Both the position numbers and the translations under genes were made by a program. From the NCBI RefSeq assembly GCF_021582895.2, contig NZ_CP091139.2, positions 558,001 through 622,000 on the forward strand: DNA of 64,000 nucleotides, in the 5' to 3' direction. The stretch comes from Microbacterium elymi. Its GTDB lineage: Bacteria; Actinomycetota; Actinomycetes; Actinomycetales; Microbacteriaceae. How positions within the stretch are numbered: position 1 is the first letter of the stretch; every line of letters begins with the position of its first letter. Below, in pieces: positions 1-9,133 of the stretch. The notes beneath the pieces were generated by a model that made no database searches, had not been told where the DNA came from, and saw only the letters and a list, made by a program, of their open reading frames with translations.

Positions 1-732
1 GCGACGACCTGGCCGCCGGGCAGCAGCAGGCGGCCGCGCTGATCCAGGAGCTGGAGGGCGACATCGCCACGGCGTCGGGGCTGCCCGACGCCGACGGCCA
101 GGTGGCCGCGGCGGTCACGGCCGCGCAGGCGCAGGTCGAGGCGGCCCGCGCCGACATCGCGAGCGCGCAGAAGCGCCCCCTCGCCACGTTGAAGGGCTTG
201 GAGGCGGTCAACGCGCAGATCGACCAGGTGGTCGCCGGCGCGCGCGACGCCCAGGCACGGCGCCGCCGGGCCGAGCAGATGCTCGGGCAGACGATCAACC
301 AAGCCCAGGCGCAGGTCTCGGCCGCCGAGGACTATGTCACCGCGCGGCGCGGCGCGATCGGCGCCGACGCCCGCACCCGGCTCGCACAGGCCGGGGCCGA
401 ACTCGTGCAGGCGCAGCAGCTGCAATCGACCGACCCGGATCAGGCCCTGCAGGCACGCCCAGCGTGCCGACCAGCTGGCCGGGCTCGCCCTGCAGGGGGC
501 TCAGAGCGACGTCGGCGGTTTCGGCGGAGCCGGACTCGGCGGATCCGGAGGCGGCGGCAATATGCTCGGCGCCATGCTGGGCGGGATCGTGATCAACTCC
601 CTGCTCAGCGGCGGCGGACGCCGTGGCGGCTTCGGCGGCGGGTTCGGCGGCGGCGGGGGTGGCGGCGGGTTCTCCGCCGGCAGCTTCGGCGGCGGCGGCA
701 CCCGCGGCCGGCGAGGAGGCGGTCGCTTCTGA
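1..732 (+). CDS. TPM-type protein, C-terminal part (5' end outside window)
   Basis: The gene is already open at base 3, and 243 codons are visible once one extra base at GCAGGC 449-454 is removed; the join then reads QALQHAQRADQLAG. The visible part is an Ala/Gln-rich helical, probably coiled-coil region of about 150 residues. It ends in a glycine-rich tail around a short hydrophobic stretch (GAMLGGIVINSLL). Actinobacterial TPM-domain proteins next to pspA have this kind of C-terminus; the TPM domain itself would lie before the window, so the family call is an inference. The pspA gene follows after 68 bp on the same strand, suggesting a shared envelope-stress role. The protein at 59936-61290 has a similar C-terminal segment (G-IGADARTR). 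Confidence 0.6.
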
Positions 733-800
733 ACCTGCCCAGCTCTCCCCCGCCCGTGCCCGCAACGACCTGACACGACCCTTCAGGAAAGGAACACCCG

Positions 801-1586
801 ATGGCAAAGCAGTCCATCTTCGGCCGGATCTCCACGCTCCTGCGTGCGAACATCAACGCGATGCTCGATTCCGCCGAGGACCCGCGCAAGATGCTCGACC
901 AGCTCGTGCGCGACTACACGAACAACATCGCCGATGCCGAGACGGCCATCGCCGAGACGATCGGCAATCTGCGTCTGCTCGAGCGCGACCACGAAGAGGA
1001 TGTCCAGGCCGCCGCCGACTGGGCAGGCAAGGCGCTTGCAGCCAGCAAGAAGGCCGACCAGCTGCGCGGGTCCGGGCACACCGCCGAGGCGGACAAGTTC
1101 GACAATCTCGCCAAGGTCGCCCTGCAGCGCCAGATCCAGTCCGAGAGCGAGGCGAAGTCCGCCGAGCCGCAGCTGGCCGCGCAGAACAAGACCGTCGAAC
1201 AGCTCAAGGACGGGCTGAACGGCATGAAGCAGAAGCTCGGCGAGCTCAAGGCCAAGTCGGCCGAGCTGATCGCCCGGCAGAAGACGGCCGAGGCCCAGAA
1301 CAAGGTCGCGGATGCCGTCAAGTCGATCGACGTGATGGACCCGACCAGCGACCTGGGTCGCTTCGAGGAGAAGATCCGCCGCGAGGAGGCCCTCGCCCAG
1401 GGTAAGCAGGAGCTGGCGGCCTCGAGCCTGGACGCCCAGTTCAACCAGCTGGACGACATGGGCGAGCTCACCGAGGTCGAGGCGCGGCTGGCCGCGCTGA
1501 AGGCCGGGGACGCTCCCGCCGTGGCGGCCGCCCCCGCCCAGAACGCGATCGACGCGCCGTCCGCGCCGTACACCCCCGGCTCCTGA
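801..1586 (+). CDS. pspA: PspA/IM30 family membrane-stress protein
   Basis: The 261-residue product starts MAKQSIFGRISTLLRANINA, the amphipathic N-terminal helix typical of PspA/IM30. Long charged helices follow (about residues 25-225; motif DPRKMLDQLVRDY), then an Ala/Pro-rich tail. PspA proteins are bacterial ESCRT-III-like proteins that polymerise on the inner face of stressed membranes. The start is ATG with a purine-rich AGGAAAGGA just upstream. It lies directly behind the TPM-type gene. The reading frame is intact. No sigma-54 or PspF element is visible, as expected for an actinobacterium. Confidence 0.93.
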   Translation: MAKQSIFGRISTLLRANINAMLDSAEDPRKMLDQLVRDYTNNIADAETAIAETIGNLRLLERDHEEDVQAAADWAGKALAASKKADQLRGSGHTAEADKFDNLAKVALQRQIQSESEAKSAEPQLAAQNKTVEQLKDGLNGMKQKLGELKAKSAELIARQKTAEAQNKVADAVKSIDVMDPTSDLGRFEEKIRREEALAQGKQELAASSLDAQFNQLDDMGELTEVEARLAALKAGDAPAVAAAPAQNAIDAPSAPYTPGS

Positions 1587-1641
1587 GCCGGACCGCGGCG
1601 CCGGGTATCCTCGCGATGGTCGGCGCCGCCAGGAGGTCACG

Positions 1642-2464
1642 ATGACCCGATTCCTCGTCGTCCCCCAATGGCAGGGGTCGAGTTCGTCGCGCGCGATGCA
1701 AGCTGATCGACGGCGCCACGGCCATCGCCGGCGACCTGCCCCGGTCCGCCTGCCTGACGGTGGACGTCCCGATGGAGGCGGGCGAGTCCCTGGACTCCGG
1801 GGTCCACCGGCTCAGCGCCCTGCAGCACTCCGCTCGCGCGCAGCTGACGGCGCTGGCCGACATCGACGAGCCGGTGCTGACGGTCGGCGGCGACGCCGGG
1901 GTGGCCACGACGGCGGCGCTGGCCGCGATCGGCGCCACCGGTGGCGCGCCCGATCCGGACGCGGTCGTGGTGTGGTTCAGCGCCCATGCCGGGTTGCACG
2001 ACCCGGAATCGTCACCCACCGGCGCCTACGACTCGATGGCCGTGCGCGCCCTGGTCGACGAGCGGGTCCCCCGCCCGGCAGAGCTGGGTCTCGCGCCGGA
2101 TCGGCTGATTCTGGTCGGGGTGCGCGAGATCCACCCCGCCGAGGCCGAGCTGATCGAGCGCCTGGGCGTGGCCGTCGTGCCCGTGGACGAACTGGGCACG
2201 CTCGCGGACGCCGTGGCCGCGCGCCGCCCCTCGGGCGTGTTCATCCACGTCGACCTCGACGTGCTCGACCCGGCCGCGATGACCGGGCTGAGCGCGCCCG
2301 AGCCGTTCGGACCGGATGTCGCGGCCGTGACCTCTGCCATCTCGGACGTGCGGAAGGTCGCCCCGCTGCTGGGCGGGGCGATCACCGAGTTCTCGCCCGC
2401 CTCTCCGTCCGCCGCGGTCGCCGATCTCGGGGCGATCCTGCGCATCGTCGGGGCGCTGGCATGA
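1642..2464 (+). CDS. Arginase/agmatinase-fold protein with degenerate metal site
   Basis: After removing one extra base at GCAAGC 1698-1703 the gene gives 273 residues of the ureohydrolase fold. The usual GGDH motif is GGDA here (VLTVGGDAGVA). The usual DAHAD is SAHAG (VVWFSAHAGLH). The last metal motif is kept as DLDVLDPA. Canonical arginases bind two Mn ions through GGDH, DxHxD and DxDxxDP, so at least three ligands are missing. The protein may be an inactive or altered member rather than a true arginase. It overlaps the next gene by 4 bp (ATGA), so the two are probably translated together. Confidence 0.75.
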
Positions 2465-2923
2465 GCCCGATCCCGATTCCGCCGGAGGACTGGCAGCGGC
2501 GGGCGCAGCGGGCGGTGGCACGCGGCCGGGTCTGGGACCGTCTGATCCCGCCGTTCCTGCTCGACTCTCCGATCAGCCACGCCGGGGCCTGGTACGGCAC
2601 GGTCACCGGCTGGATGTGGGGCGCACTGTGGAGCACCGGTCGGGTCGAACGGCGCGACGGACTCTGGGTGTTCCGCGGGCTGCCGCCGTGGACGTTCCGC
2701 CGCGGAGGCGTGTGCGTCGGATCCTGCTTCCTCACCGGCGACGCCGAGCCGAGCGACGCCGTGCTCAGACACGAGGCCGTGCACGCCCGCCAGTGGCGCC
2801 GATACGGCATCCTGATGCCGCTGCTGTACCTGCTGGCCGGGCGCGACCCGCTTGCGCAACCGATTCGAGATCGAGGCCGGGCTGGAGGACGGCAACTACG
2901 TGCCGCGAGGATCGGCGCGCTGA
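2461..2923 (+). CDS. Small hypothetical protein with HEXXH motif
   Basis: A 153-residue protein once the extra base at GCTTGC 2850-2855 is removed (join GRDPLRNRFEIEA). The clearest feature is RHEAVHARQW near residue 103, an HEXXH zinc-peptidase-type motif, followed by a hydrophobic stretch (GILMPLLYLLAG) and a short acidic tail. It has two Trp-rich segments near the N-terminus and no signal peptide. I do not recognise a named family. It starts on the ATGA that ends the arginase-like gene, so the two are probably one operon. A zinc-protease-like fold is inferred only from the motif. Confidence 0.65.
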
Positions 2924-2936
2924 CGGCCGTGCGGAC

Positions 2937-3401
2937 TCAGAGGCCGTATTCGGCCGGCACGTGCAGGGTCTCGACCGGACGATCCAGGTGCTCGGCGAAG
3001 TGGTCCGCGATCTCGGCGGTTCCGAGGTAGCCGCCCAGCAGGAACACCCGGGTCTCGTCACCCGGGGCGCACATCATCTCGTCGGCCCACGCGATGACGG
3101 CGCGCGACAGCGCCGCGCCGCGCGCACAGGCCCGACCCGAGCCCGGAGCGCCGCTGCGGGCCGAGCGGTCCAGCCAGGTCACCGTCATCCGGCCGGGGAC
3201 CGTCAGCTCTCCGATCCAGGAGGCATCCGGCACCTCGACGTATACGCGGCCGGTCGCACACAGCGGCAGCGTCGCAAGCAGCGCCTGCAGTTCGCCCAGC
3301 GACGACTCGTCGGCGGCGATCAGGTGCTGCACCAGTCCGAGCCGTGCGCGGCGGCGCGCGACGGCGCTGATCGGCGTGCGGGTGGAGGTGTGTGCGGCCA
3401 T
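2937..3401 (-). CDS. SIP-domain (siderophore-interacting) protein
   Basis: The product of about 154 residues matches the C-terminal NAD(P)H-binding half of siderophore-interacting flavoproteins. It has an N-terminal strand segment, VYVEVPDASWIGEL, then WADEMMCAPGDETRVFLLGGYLG and DHFAEHLDRP. Stand-alone SIP-domain proteins of this size occur in Microbacteriaceae. ATG 3401 is chosen over the upstream TTG 3422. A DtxR/IdeR-type palindrome lies about 20 bp upstream, so iron repression is likely. The gene converges on the HEXXH gene with a 13-bp gap. Confidence 0.75.
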   Translation of the reverse strand: MAAHTSTRTPISAVARRRARLGLVQHLIAADESSLGELQALLATLPLCATGRVYVEVPDASWIGELTVPGRMTVTWLDRSARSGAPGSGRACARGAALSRAVIAWADEMMCAPGDETRVFLLGGYLGTAEIADHFAEHLDRPVETLHVPAEYGL

Positions 3402-3420
3402 GACCTGATCAGTGTACCGC

Positions 3421-3442
3421 AAGGATAGGCATGCCTAACCTT
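3421..3442. promoter_or_regulatory. DtxR/IdeR-type iron box
   Basis: AAGGATAGGCATGCCTAACC plus TT forms a 22-bp palindrome with one mismatched pair. It matches the DtxR/IdeR pattern TTAGG-N-CCTAA. It lies 20 bp upstream of the SIP-domain gene and downstream of the AhpD-like gene. Repression by Fe-loaded DtxR/IdeR is an inference from the motif and the adjacent gene. Confidence 0.8.
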
Positions 3443-3461
3443 GCGGAAGCTGCGTCAGACG

Positions 3462-3938
3462 TCAGGCGCCGGTCTTCGTGCGCGGCGGCACCGGGTAGCG
3501 CCCGGCGATGGCCACCCGGTTGAACGAGTTGATCGAGACCAGCAGCCAGCTCAGGGCCACGTACTCCTTCTCGGAGAGGATGCCGCCCACCCGGTCGTAC
3601 ACGTCGTCCGGAATGCCGTCCTCGTGGATGAAGACGAACGCCTCCGCCAGCTCCAGCCCGGCCCGCTCGCGCTCAGTGAACACGCCCGACTCGCGCCAGG
3701 TCGCGATCTGGGCGATGACGTCGGCATCCAGCCCCGCCTCCACCGCCCGGTCGACGTGGATGCGCACGCAGTAGGCGCAGCCGTTGAGCTGAGAGGCATG
3801 CACCTGGACGATCTCGGCCAGCCGGTCGTCGATGCCGGACTGAGTCGCCTGCTCCCGCACAGTCTTGGAGAAGGCGTCCAGCGCATCGAAGGCGGGCCGG
3901 AACGCCCGGGACAGGTGCACGCGGGGCTGATCGGTCAT
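3462..3938 (-). CDS. AhpD-like carboxymuconolactone decarboxylase family protein
   Basis: The 158-residue, uninterrupted product has the AhpD-like alkylhydroperoxidase signature: LNGCAYCVRIH, with the CxxC pair and following His at about residues 54-61. This core supports peroxidase or disulfide-reductase activity in the family. The rest is helical (AEIVQVHASQ, GLELAEAFVFI). Start ATG 3938 is 44 bp from the start of the divergent hydrolase gene, so both may share a control region. The natural substrate cannot be read from sequence. Confidence 0.85.
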   Translation of the reverse strand: MTDQPRVHLSRAFRPAFDALDAFSKTVREQATQSGIDDRLAEIVQVHASQLNGCAYCVRIHVDRAVEAGLDADVIAQIATWRESGVFTERERAGLELAEAFVFIHEDGIPDDVYDRVGGILSEKEYVALSWLLVSINSFNRVAIAGRYPVPPRTKTGA

Positions 3939-3982
3939 GTGCGCCAGCCTATCGAGTGCCTGCGTGCTGGGAGAATGTCGGG

Positions 3983-4939
3983 GTGACCGACGATTTCAAC
4001 GAATTCTCGTTCCTGCCCGCACAGTCCGCCGAGAACGGGCTGGACGGTCCCGTTCCCACCGGCCGGCGGCTGAGCCTGGCCCTGCCGGACGGGCGCACCC
4101 TCAGCGCTCTGCGCTACACGCCCGCCGACGACCCGGAGGCGGCCCCCGCCGTCACATTCCTGCACGGCGCGGGGCTGAACGCCCACACCTGGGACACCAC
4201 GATCCTCGCCCTGGGCCTGCCCGCCTTGGCCATCGACCTGCCCGGGCACGGCGACTCGTCCTGGCGGGACGACCTCGCCTATGTCCCGCCCGTGCTCGCA
4301 CCGGATGTCGTTGCCGGCCTGCGCGCGTGGACCGATCGTCCGCAGCTGCTGGTCGGACAGTCGCTCGGCGGCCTGACCGCGGCATCCGTCGCAGCATCCG
4401 CCCCCGAGCTCGTGCGCGAGCTCGTCATCGTCGACATCACGCCGGGGATCGACCCGAACGGCAACGCCCAGCAGATCGCGCAGTTCTTCGCCGGACCCAC
4501 CGACTGGGCGACCCGGGACGAACTGGTCGAGCGGGCGCTCGCGTTCGGGCTCGGCGGCTCACGCACCGCCGCGACCCGCGGCGTATATCTGAACTCCCGG
4601 GTGCGCGCGGACGGACGGGTGGAGTGGAAGCACCACTTCGCCCACCTCGCCGCCGCGATGGCGGCGAACCCGCCGACCGGAGGGCCGGATGCCGTGGGCA
4701 CCGTCCTGGACCGTGGCGGGTGGGGCGACCTGGCGCGCGTGACCGCGCCGGTCACCCTGATCCGCGGCGACCACGGCTACGTCACCGCGGACGAGGCCGC
4801 CGACTTCTCCGCGCGTCTGCCGCAGGCCGCGGTCGTCGTGGTGGCCTCCGGCCACAACGTGCAGGAGGAGCTGCCGGTGCCGCTCGGGCGGATGCTGCGC
4901 GAGCGCGCGACGGCATCCGGCGCAGCGGCCGGCGACTGA
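3983..4939 (+). CDS. Alpha/beta-fold hydrolase
   Basis: A 318-residue alpha/beta hydrolase from GTG 3983 (an upstream GTG at 3956 is less likely because it runs towards the divergent gene). The oxyanion segment is FLHGAGLNAHTW, the nucleophile elbow is VGQSLGG and the catalytic His is in ASGHNVQEELP near the C-terminus. An acid residue is plausible in RGDHGYVTADE. The substrate is unknown. The gene stands alone; the next promoter region belongs to the transporter operon. Confidence 0.85.
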   Translation: MTDDFNEFSFLPAQSAENGLDGPVPTGRRLSLALPDGRTLSALRYTPADDPEAAPAVTFLHGAGLNAHTWDTTILALGLPALAIDLPGHGDSSWRDDLAYVPPVLAPDVVAGLRAWTDRPQLLVGQSLGGLTAASVAASAPELVRELVIVDITPGIDPNGNAQQIAQFFAGPTDWATRDELVERALAFGLGGSRTAATRGVYLNSRVRADGRVEWKHHFAHLAAAMAANPPTGGPDAVGTVLDRGGWGDLARVTAPVTLIRGDHGYVTADEAADFSARLPQAAVVVVASGHNVQEELPVPLGRMLRERATASGAAAGD

Positions 4940-4991
4940 CGCTGTGTTGCGTGGGGATGACTTACGGCGAACGGTCGTCGATCGGTCGGTC

Positions 4992-4997
4992 TAGGCT
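4992..4997 (+). promoter_or_regulatory. Candidate -10 element for transporter operon
   Basis: TAGGCT within CTAGGCTTG lies 27 bp before the ATG of the binding-protein gene. The same 9-mer precedes kgd at 30059-30067. Actinobacterial -10 elements often have this form. No convincing -35 is seen 17 bp upstream. Confidence 0.35.
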
Positions 4998-5023
4998 TGT
5001 CCGCAGCCCGCGAAAGGAACCTC

Positions 5024-6531
5024 ATGCTTCGACGCACCCTGGTGGCCGCCGCCGCACTCGTCGCCGCCGCCTCGCTCGCCCTGACCGGCTGCACCGGCGA
5101 CGGCGGGACGACGCCCACCGCGGGCGGGACGCCCGACCCGGACGCGTCGGTCGCGATCCGTCTGGTCCTCGAGCCCAGCAATCTCGACATCCGGCAGACC
5201 TCCGGGGCCGCCCTCGACCAGATCCTGATGGACAACATCTACCAGGGCCTGGTCTCGCGGACCCCGGACCAGAAGATCGTGCCGTCCCTGGCCAGCGACT
5301 TCACCGCCGCTCCGGACGGTCTCAGCTACACCTTCACCCTGCGCGAGGGCGTCACCTTCGACGACGGGCAGAAGCTCACCCCCGAGGACGTGGTCTGGTC
5401 GCTGAACCAGCACCGCACGCAGAAGGGCTGGGCCGACGCGGGCCGGCTGTCGCGGGTGAAGTCGGTCACCGCCGACGGACAGAAGATCACGATCACGATG
5501 TCCGAGCCGGACTCCACCCTGCTGTGGAATCTGTCCGGCCGGTCCGGCGTCATCCTGAAGAAGGACGACAAGGTCGACTACAAGACCAAGGCCAACGGCA
5601 CCGGGCCGTTCACGCTGTCCAGCTGGAAGCAGGGCGACTCCATCACGTTCGCGCGCAACGACGCATACTGGGGCACCCCGGCCAAGGTCAAGGAGATCGT
5701 GTTCGACTACATCCCCGACAACCAGGCGGCTCTGAACGCCGCCCAGGCCGGCGAGGTGGACGTGGTCACCGGGTTCGACGCCAATCTGAAGGACCAGATC
5801 GAGGCGAACGGCGACTACAAGCTCGTGCTCGGCAAGTCCACCGACAAGGGCACCCTGGCGATGAACAGCCACAGCAAGTGGCTGAAGGACAAGCGGGTGC
5901 GCCAGGCGATCCGGCAGGCCATCGACCACAAGGCCGTGATCACGGCCCTCGGCTCCGGCCAGACGCTGTACGGCCCGATCCCCGAGCTGGACCCCGGCTA
6001 CGAGGACCTGTCCTCGATCGCCCCGTACGACCCGGCCAAGGCCAAGCAAGCTGCTGAAGGAGGCCGGCGCCTCCGACATCACGCTGACGCTGACCATCTA
6101 CAACGGGTACGGCACGACCATCCCGCAGATCCTGGTCTCGGACCTGAACGCCGTCGGCATCACCCTCAAGGTGAACCAGGTCGAGTTCCCCACCTGGCTG
6201 AACGACGTGTACCAGAACAAGGACTACGAGCTCAGCTTCGTGCTGCACACCGAGGCCCGCGACTTCGAGAACTGGGCGAACCCGGACTACTACTTCACCT
6301 ACGACAACCCGAAGGTGCAGGAGCTGTACCAGCAGTCGCTCAGCGCGACCAGCGAGGACGAAGCGGCCGGGCTTGCGGCAGGCCGCGCGCATCGTGTCCG
6401 AGGACGCGGCGGCCGACTGGGTGTACAACGGCGCATCCGTGGTCGCGGTCGGCACTAACATCACCGGTATGCCGTCTGTGAACGTCAACGAACGCCTCAA
6501 CCTGGCCGAGATCGCCAAGAGCAAGGGGTGA
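5024..6531 (+). CDS. ABC transporter substrate-binding lipoprotein (peptide/nickel family)
   Basis: A 501-residue family-5 solute-binding protein. A lipoprotein signal MLRRTLVAAAALVAAASLAL ends in the lipobox LTGC, so the mature protein is anchored outside the membrane. Family features include QILMDNIYQGLV, DGLSYTFTLREGVTFDDGQ and YKTKANGTGPFTLSSWKQGD. Extra bases at GCAAGC 6046-6051 and GCTTGC 6371-6376 break the frame twice; their removal restores KAKQLLKEAGASDIT and AAGLRQAARIVSED. A good GAAAGGA ribosome site precedes ATG 5024. It is the first of five overlapping transporter genes. The ligand is probably an oligopeptide or similar solute and is not determinable here. Confidence 0.93.
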
Positions 6532-7479
6532 TCCGCTACGCGCTGACGCGACTGGCCCTCCTGGTGGTCGGGCTGTTCGTCGCCAGCGTGCTGATCTTCC
6601 TCACCCTCCGGGTGCTGCCCGGAGACGTGGCCCAGCTCATCGCCGGCACGAACAGCACGCCCGAGCAGATCGATGCCATTCGCGGTCAGCTCGACCTCGA
6701 CGCGCCGCTGCCCGCCCAGTACGGCACCTGGATCACCGGCATCCTGCACGGCGACTTCGGCGCGTCGCTGATCACCGGGACGCCGGTGCTCAGCGAGCTC
6801 GCGCAGAAGGCGCAGGTGACGGTGCCGCTCGGGCTGATGGCGATGACGGTGGCGCTCGTGATCGCCGTGCCGCTGGGCGTGCTCAGCGCGATCCTGCGCG
6901 GTCGCGCCGGCGGAACCGCCGTCAACGTCTCCTCCCAGGCGGTCGCCGCGGTGCCGGTGGTGTGGGCGGGGATGATGCTGGTGGTGGTGTTCGCGGTGTG
7001 GCTGGGCTGGCTGCCGGCGCAGGGCTTCCCCCGCGCCGGATGGCAGCAGCCCGGCCTGGCCGCGCGAGCGCTCCTGCTGCCCGCGGTGACCATCGGCGTG
7101 GTCGAGGGCGCCATGCTCCTGCGCTTCGTCCGCAGCGCCACCCTGCAGGCGGTCGGCCAGGACTTCGTGCGCACCGCGGCCGCCAAGGGACTGACCCGCA
7201 CCCAGGCGCTGATCCGGCACGGACTGCCCACCATGGCGCTGTCGGTGATCACCGTGCTCGGCCTGCAGGTGGCCGGGATCATCGTGGGCGCGGTGGTGAT
7301 CGAGCAGCTGTTCTCCCTCCCCGGGATCGGGCGGATGCTGGTGGAGGACGTGGGCAACCGGGATCTGATCAAGGTGCAGGGCGAGCTTGCTCGTCCTCAC
7401 CGGGTTCGTCCTGCTGATCGGCTTCCTCGTCGACCTGTTCCACCGGGCCATCGACCCGCGGCAGCGGGAGGCGGCATGA
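6528..7479 (+). CDS. ABC transporter permease (DppB type)
   Basis: A 316-residue membrane permease starting at GTG 6528, overlapping the binding-protein stop. It has the N-terminal DppB-type segment RLALLVVGLFVASVLIFLTL and RVLPGD. About six membrane helices are visible, with the cytoplasmic EAA loop DFVRTAAAKGLTRTQALIRH that contacts the ATPase. The extra base at GCTTGC 7385-7390 breaks only the last 30 residues (restored: QGELLVLTGFVLLIGFLVDL). It overlaps the second permease by 4 bp (ATGA). Confidence 0.92.
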
Positions 7480-8348
7480 ACGGCTCGTGGGTGCGCCGCC
7501 TGTGGCGCCGCTCGACCGGCCGATTCGGCGTGGTGGTGGCGGCCGTCATCCTGGTCACCGCCGGAGTCTCGCTGGTGTGGACCCCGTTCGACGCCCAGCA
7601 CGTCGACATCGCCGCCCGCTGGCTCACGCCGGGGTGGCCGCACCTGCTGGGCACGGACGGGTCGGGCCGCGACATCCTCAGCCTGATCATGAACGGGGCG
7701 CGCACGACGGTGGTCGTCGCGATCGGGTCGGCCGTGGTCGCCACCGTGGTGGGGATCGCACTGGCCGCGCTGGGGGCCCTCACCGCGCGCTGGCTCCGCG
7801 AATCGGTCGCGGTGTTCGTCGACATCCTGATCGCCTTTCCGGTGCTGCTGATCGCCCTGATGATCTCGGCGATCTGGGGCCGCTCGCTGTGGGTGGTGAT
7901 CTGGGCGGTCGGGATCGGATTCGGGGTGAACATCGCGCGGGTCACCCGCCCCGAACTGCGCCGCGTGCTGCACAGCGACTTCGTGCTGGCCGGCGTCGCG
8001 TCCGGCCTCACCCCCGGGCAGAACCTGTTCCGGCATCTGCTGCCCAATGTCGCGCCGATCTTCATCGTGCAAGCTGTCCTGGGGCATGGCCGTCTCGGTG
8101 CTCGCCGAGGCCGGGCTGTCGTATCTGGGCGTGGGCGCGCAGGCCACCCAGCCGAGCTGGGGCTCCTGCTGGCCGAGCTGGAGCAGTACCTGACCGTCCA
8201 CCCGCTGTCCGTGCTGTGGCCGGGGCTGGCGATCACGTTCACCGTGCTCGGCCTGAATCTGCTCGGCGACGCCCTCCGCGAGGTCACCGACCCGACCCTG
8301 TCCGGGCGGTCGGACGAGCGGATGCCGCAACCGGAGGTGATCGCGTGA
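7476..8348 (+). CDS. ABC transporter permease (DppC type)
   Basis: The 290-residue partner permease shows the DppC marker HLLGTDGSGRDILSL after the first membrane helix. The EAA loop is FVLAGVASGLTPGQNLFRH. Two opposite indels flank residues about 198-229. One is an extra base at GCAAGC 8069-8074; the other is a missing C near 8162 (GGCCTCC read as GGCTCC). The open frame therefore looks continuous but the middle is scrambled. Corrected, it reads IVQLSWGMAVSVLAEAGLSY. The stop overlaps the GTG of the first ATPase gene. Confidence 0.9.
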   Translation: MNGSWVRRLWRRSTGRFGVVVAAVILVTAGVSLVWTPFDAQHVDIAARWLTPGWPHLLGTDGSGRDILSLIMNGARTTVVVAIGSAVVATVVGIALAALGALTARWLRESVAVFVDILIAFPVLLIALMISAIWGRSLWVVIWAVGIGFGVNIARVTRPELRRVLHSDFVLAGVASGLTPGQNLFRHLLPNVAPIFIVQAVLGHGRLGARRGRAVVSGRGRAGHPAELGLLLAELEQYLTVHPLSVLWPGLAITFTVLGLNLLGDALREVTDPTLSGRSDERMPQPEVIA

Positions 8349-9133
8349 GCCTGCAGGTGCGCGACCTCACGATCGAGATCGCCGGGCGGCGGGTCGTGGA
8401 CGGCATCTCGTTCGAGGTGGCCGGCTCGCAGCGGATGGGCCTGATCGGCGAGTCCGGTTCGGGCAAGTCGCTGACCGCCCTGGCCGTGCTGGGGCTGCTT
8501 CCCGACGGCGCGACCGCCGGCGGCAGCATCCGCTGGAACGATCGCGAGCTGATCGGCCTGCCCGACCGGGAGCTGGCCGACATCCGCGGCGACGAGATCG
8601 GGATCGTGTTCCAGGAGCCGCGCACGGCGCTGAACCCGATCCGCACGGTCGGCCGGCAGATCGCCGAAGCCGTCCGCATCCACGAGCACGTGTCCCGTCG
8701 GGCGGCGCGGGAGCGCGCCGTGGCCGAGGCCGCGCGCGTGCACCTGCCCGATCCGGAGCGGATCGTGGACCGCTACCCGCATCAGCTCTCCGGCGGGCAG
8801 CGCCAGCGGGTCGCCATCGCGATGGCGCTGGCCTGCCGGCCGCGGCTGCTGATCGCGGACGAGCCGACGACGGCGCTGGATGTCACGATCCAGGCCGAGA
8901 TCCTCGAGCTGCTCCAGTCCCTGGTCGACGACGACGGCATGTCGCTGGTGTTCATCACGCACGACCTCGCGGTGCTGTCGAAGATCGCCGACCACGGTGT
9001 GGTGCTCGAGCACGGCCACGTCGTCGAGTCGGCGCCGGTGCGCCGGCTGCTCACCGAACCGGCCTCACCGGTGACCCAGGGCTCGCTGCGCGACGCGACC
9101 GCGACGCTGTGGAAGCCGGAGGGACGATCATGA
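8345..9133 (+). CDS. ABC transporter ATP-binding protein (DppD type)
   Basis: A 262-residue ATPase. Walker A GESGSGKS, the Q-loop FQEPRTALNP, signature LSGGQRQR, Walker B LLIADEPTTALD and the switch His in ITHDL are all present. The alternative GTG start at 8345 overlaps the permease stop and agrees with the family N-terminus. It is shorter than many DppD proteins and lacks the long C-terminal oligopeptide-binding extension. It would pair with the DppF-type ATPase downstream, which it overlaps by 4 bp. The frame is intact. Confidence 0.93.
   Translation: MSLQVRDLTIEIAGRRVVDGISFEVAGSQRMGLIGESGSGKSLTALAVLGLLPDGATAGGSIRWNDRELIGLPDRELADIRGDEIGIVFQEPRTALNPIRTVGRQIAEAVRIHEHVSRRAARERAVAEAARVHLPDPERIVDRYPHQLSGGQRQRVAIAMALACRPRLLIADEPTTALDVTIQAEILELLQSLVDDDGMSLVFITHDLAVLSKIADHGVVLEHGHVVESAPVRRLLTEPASPVTQGSLRDATATLWKPEGRS

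Noticed and set aside
5940..8330. A ~800-codon frame antisense to the transporter genes
   Set aside because: Low-complexity His/Gln/Arg sequence opposite well-supported permease genes; a GC-bias shadow.
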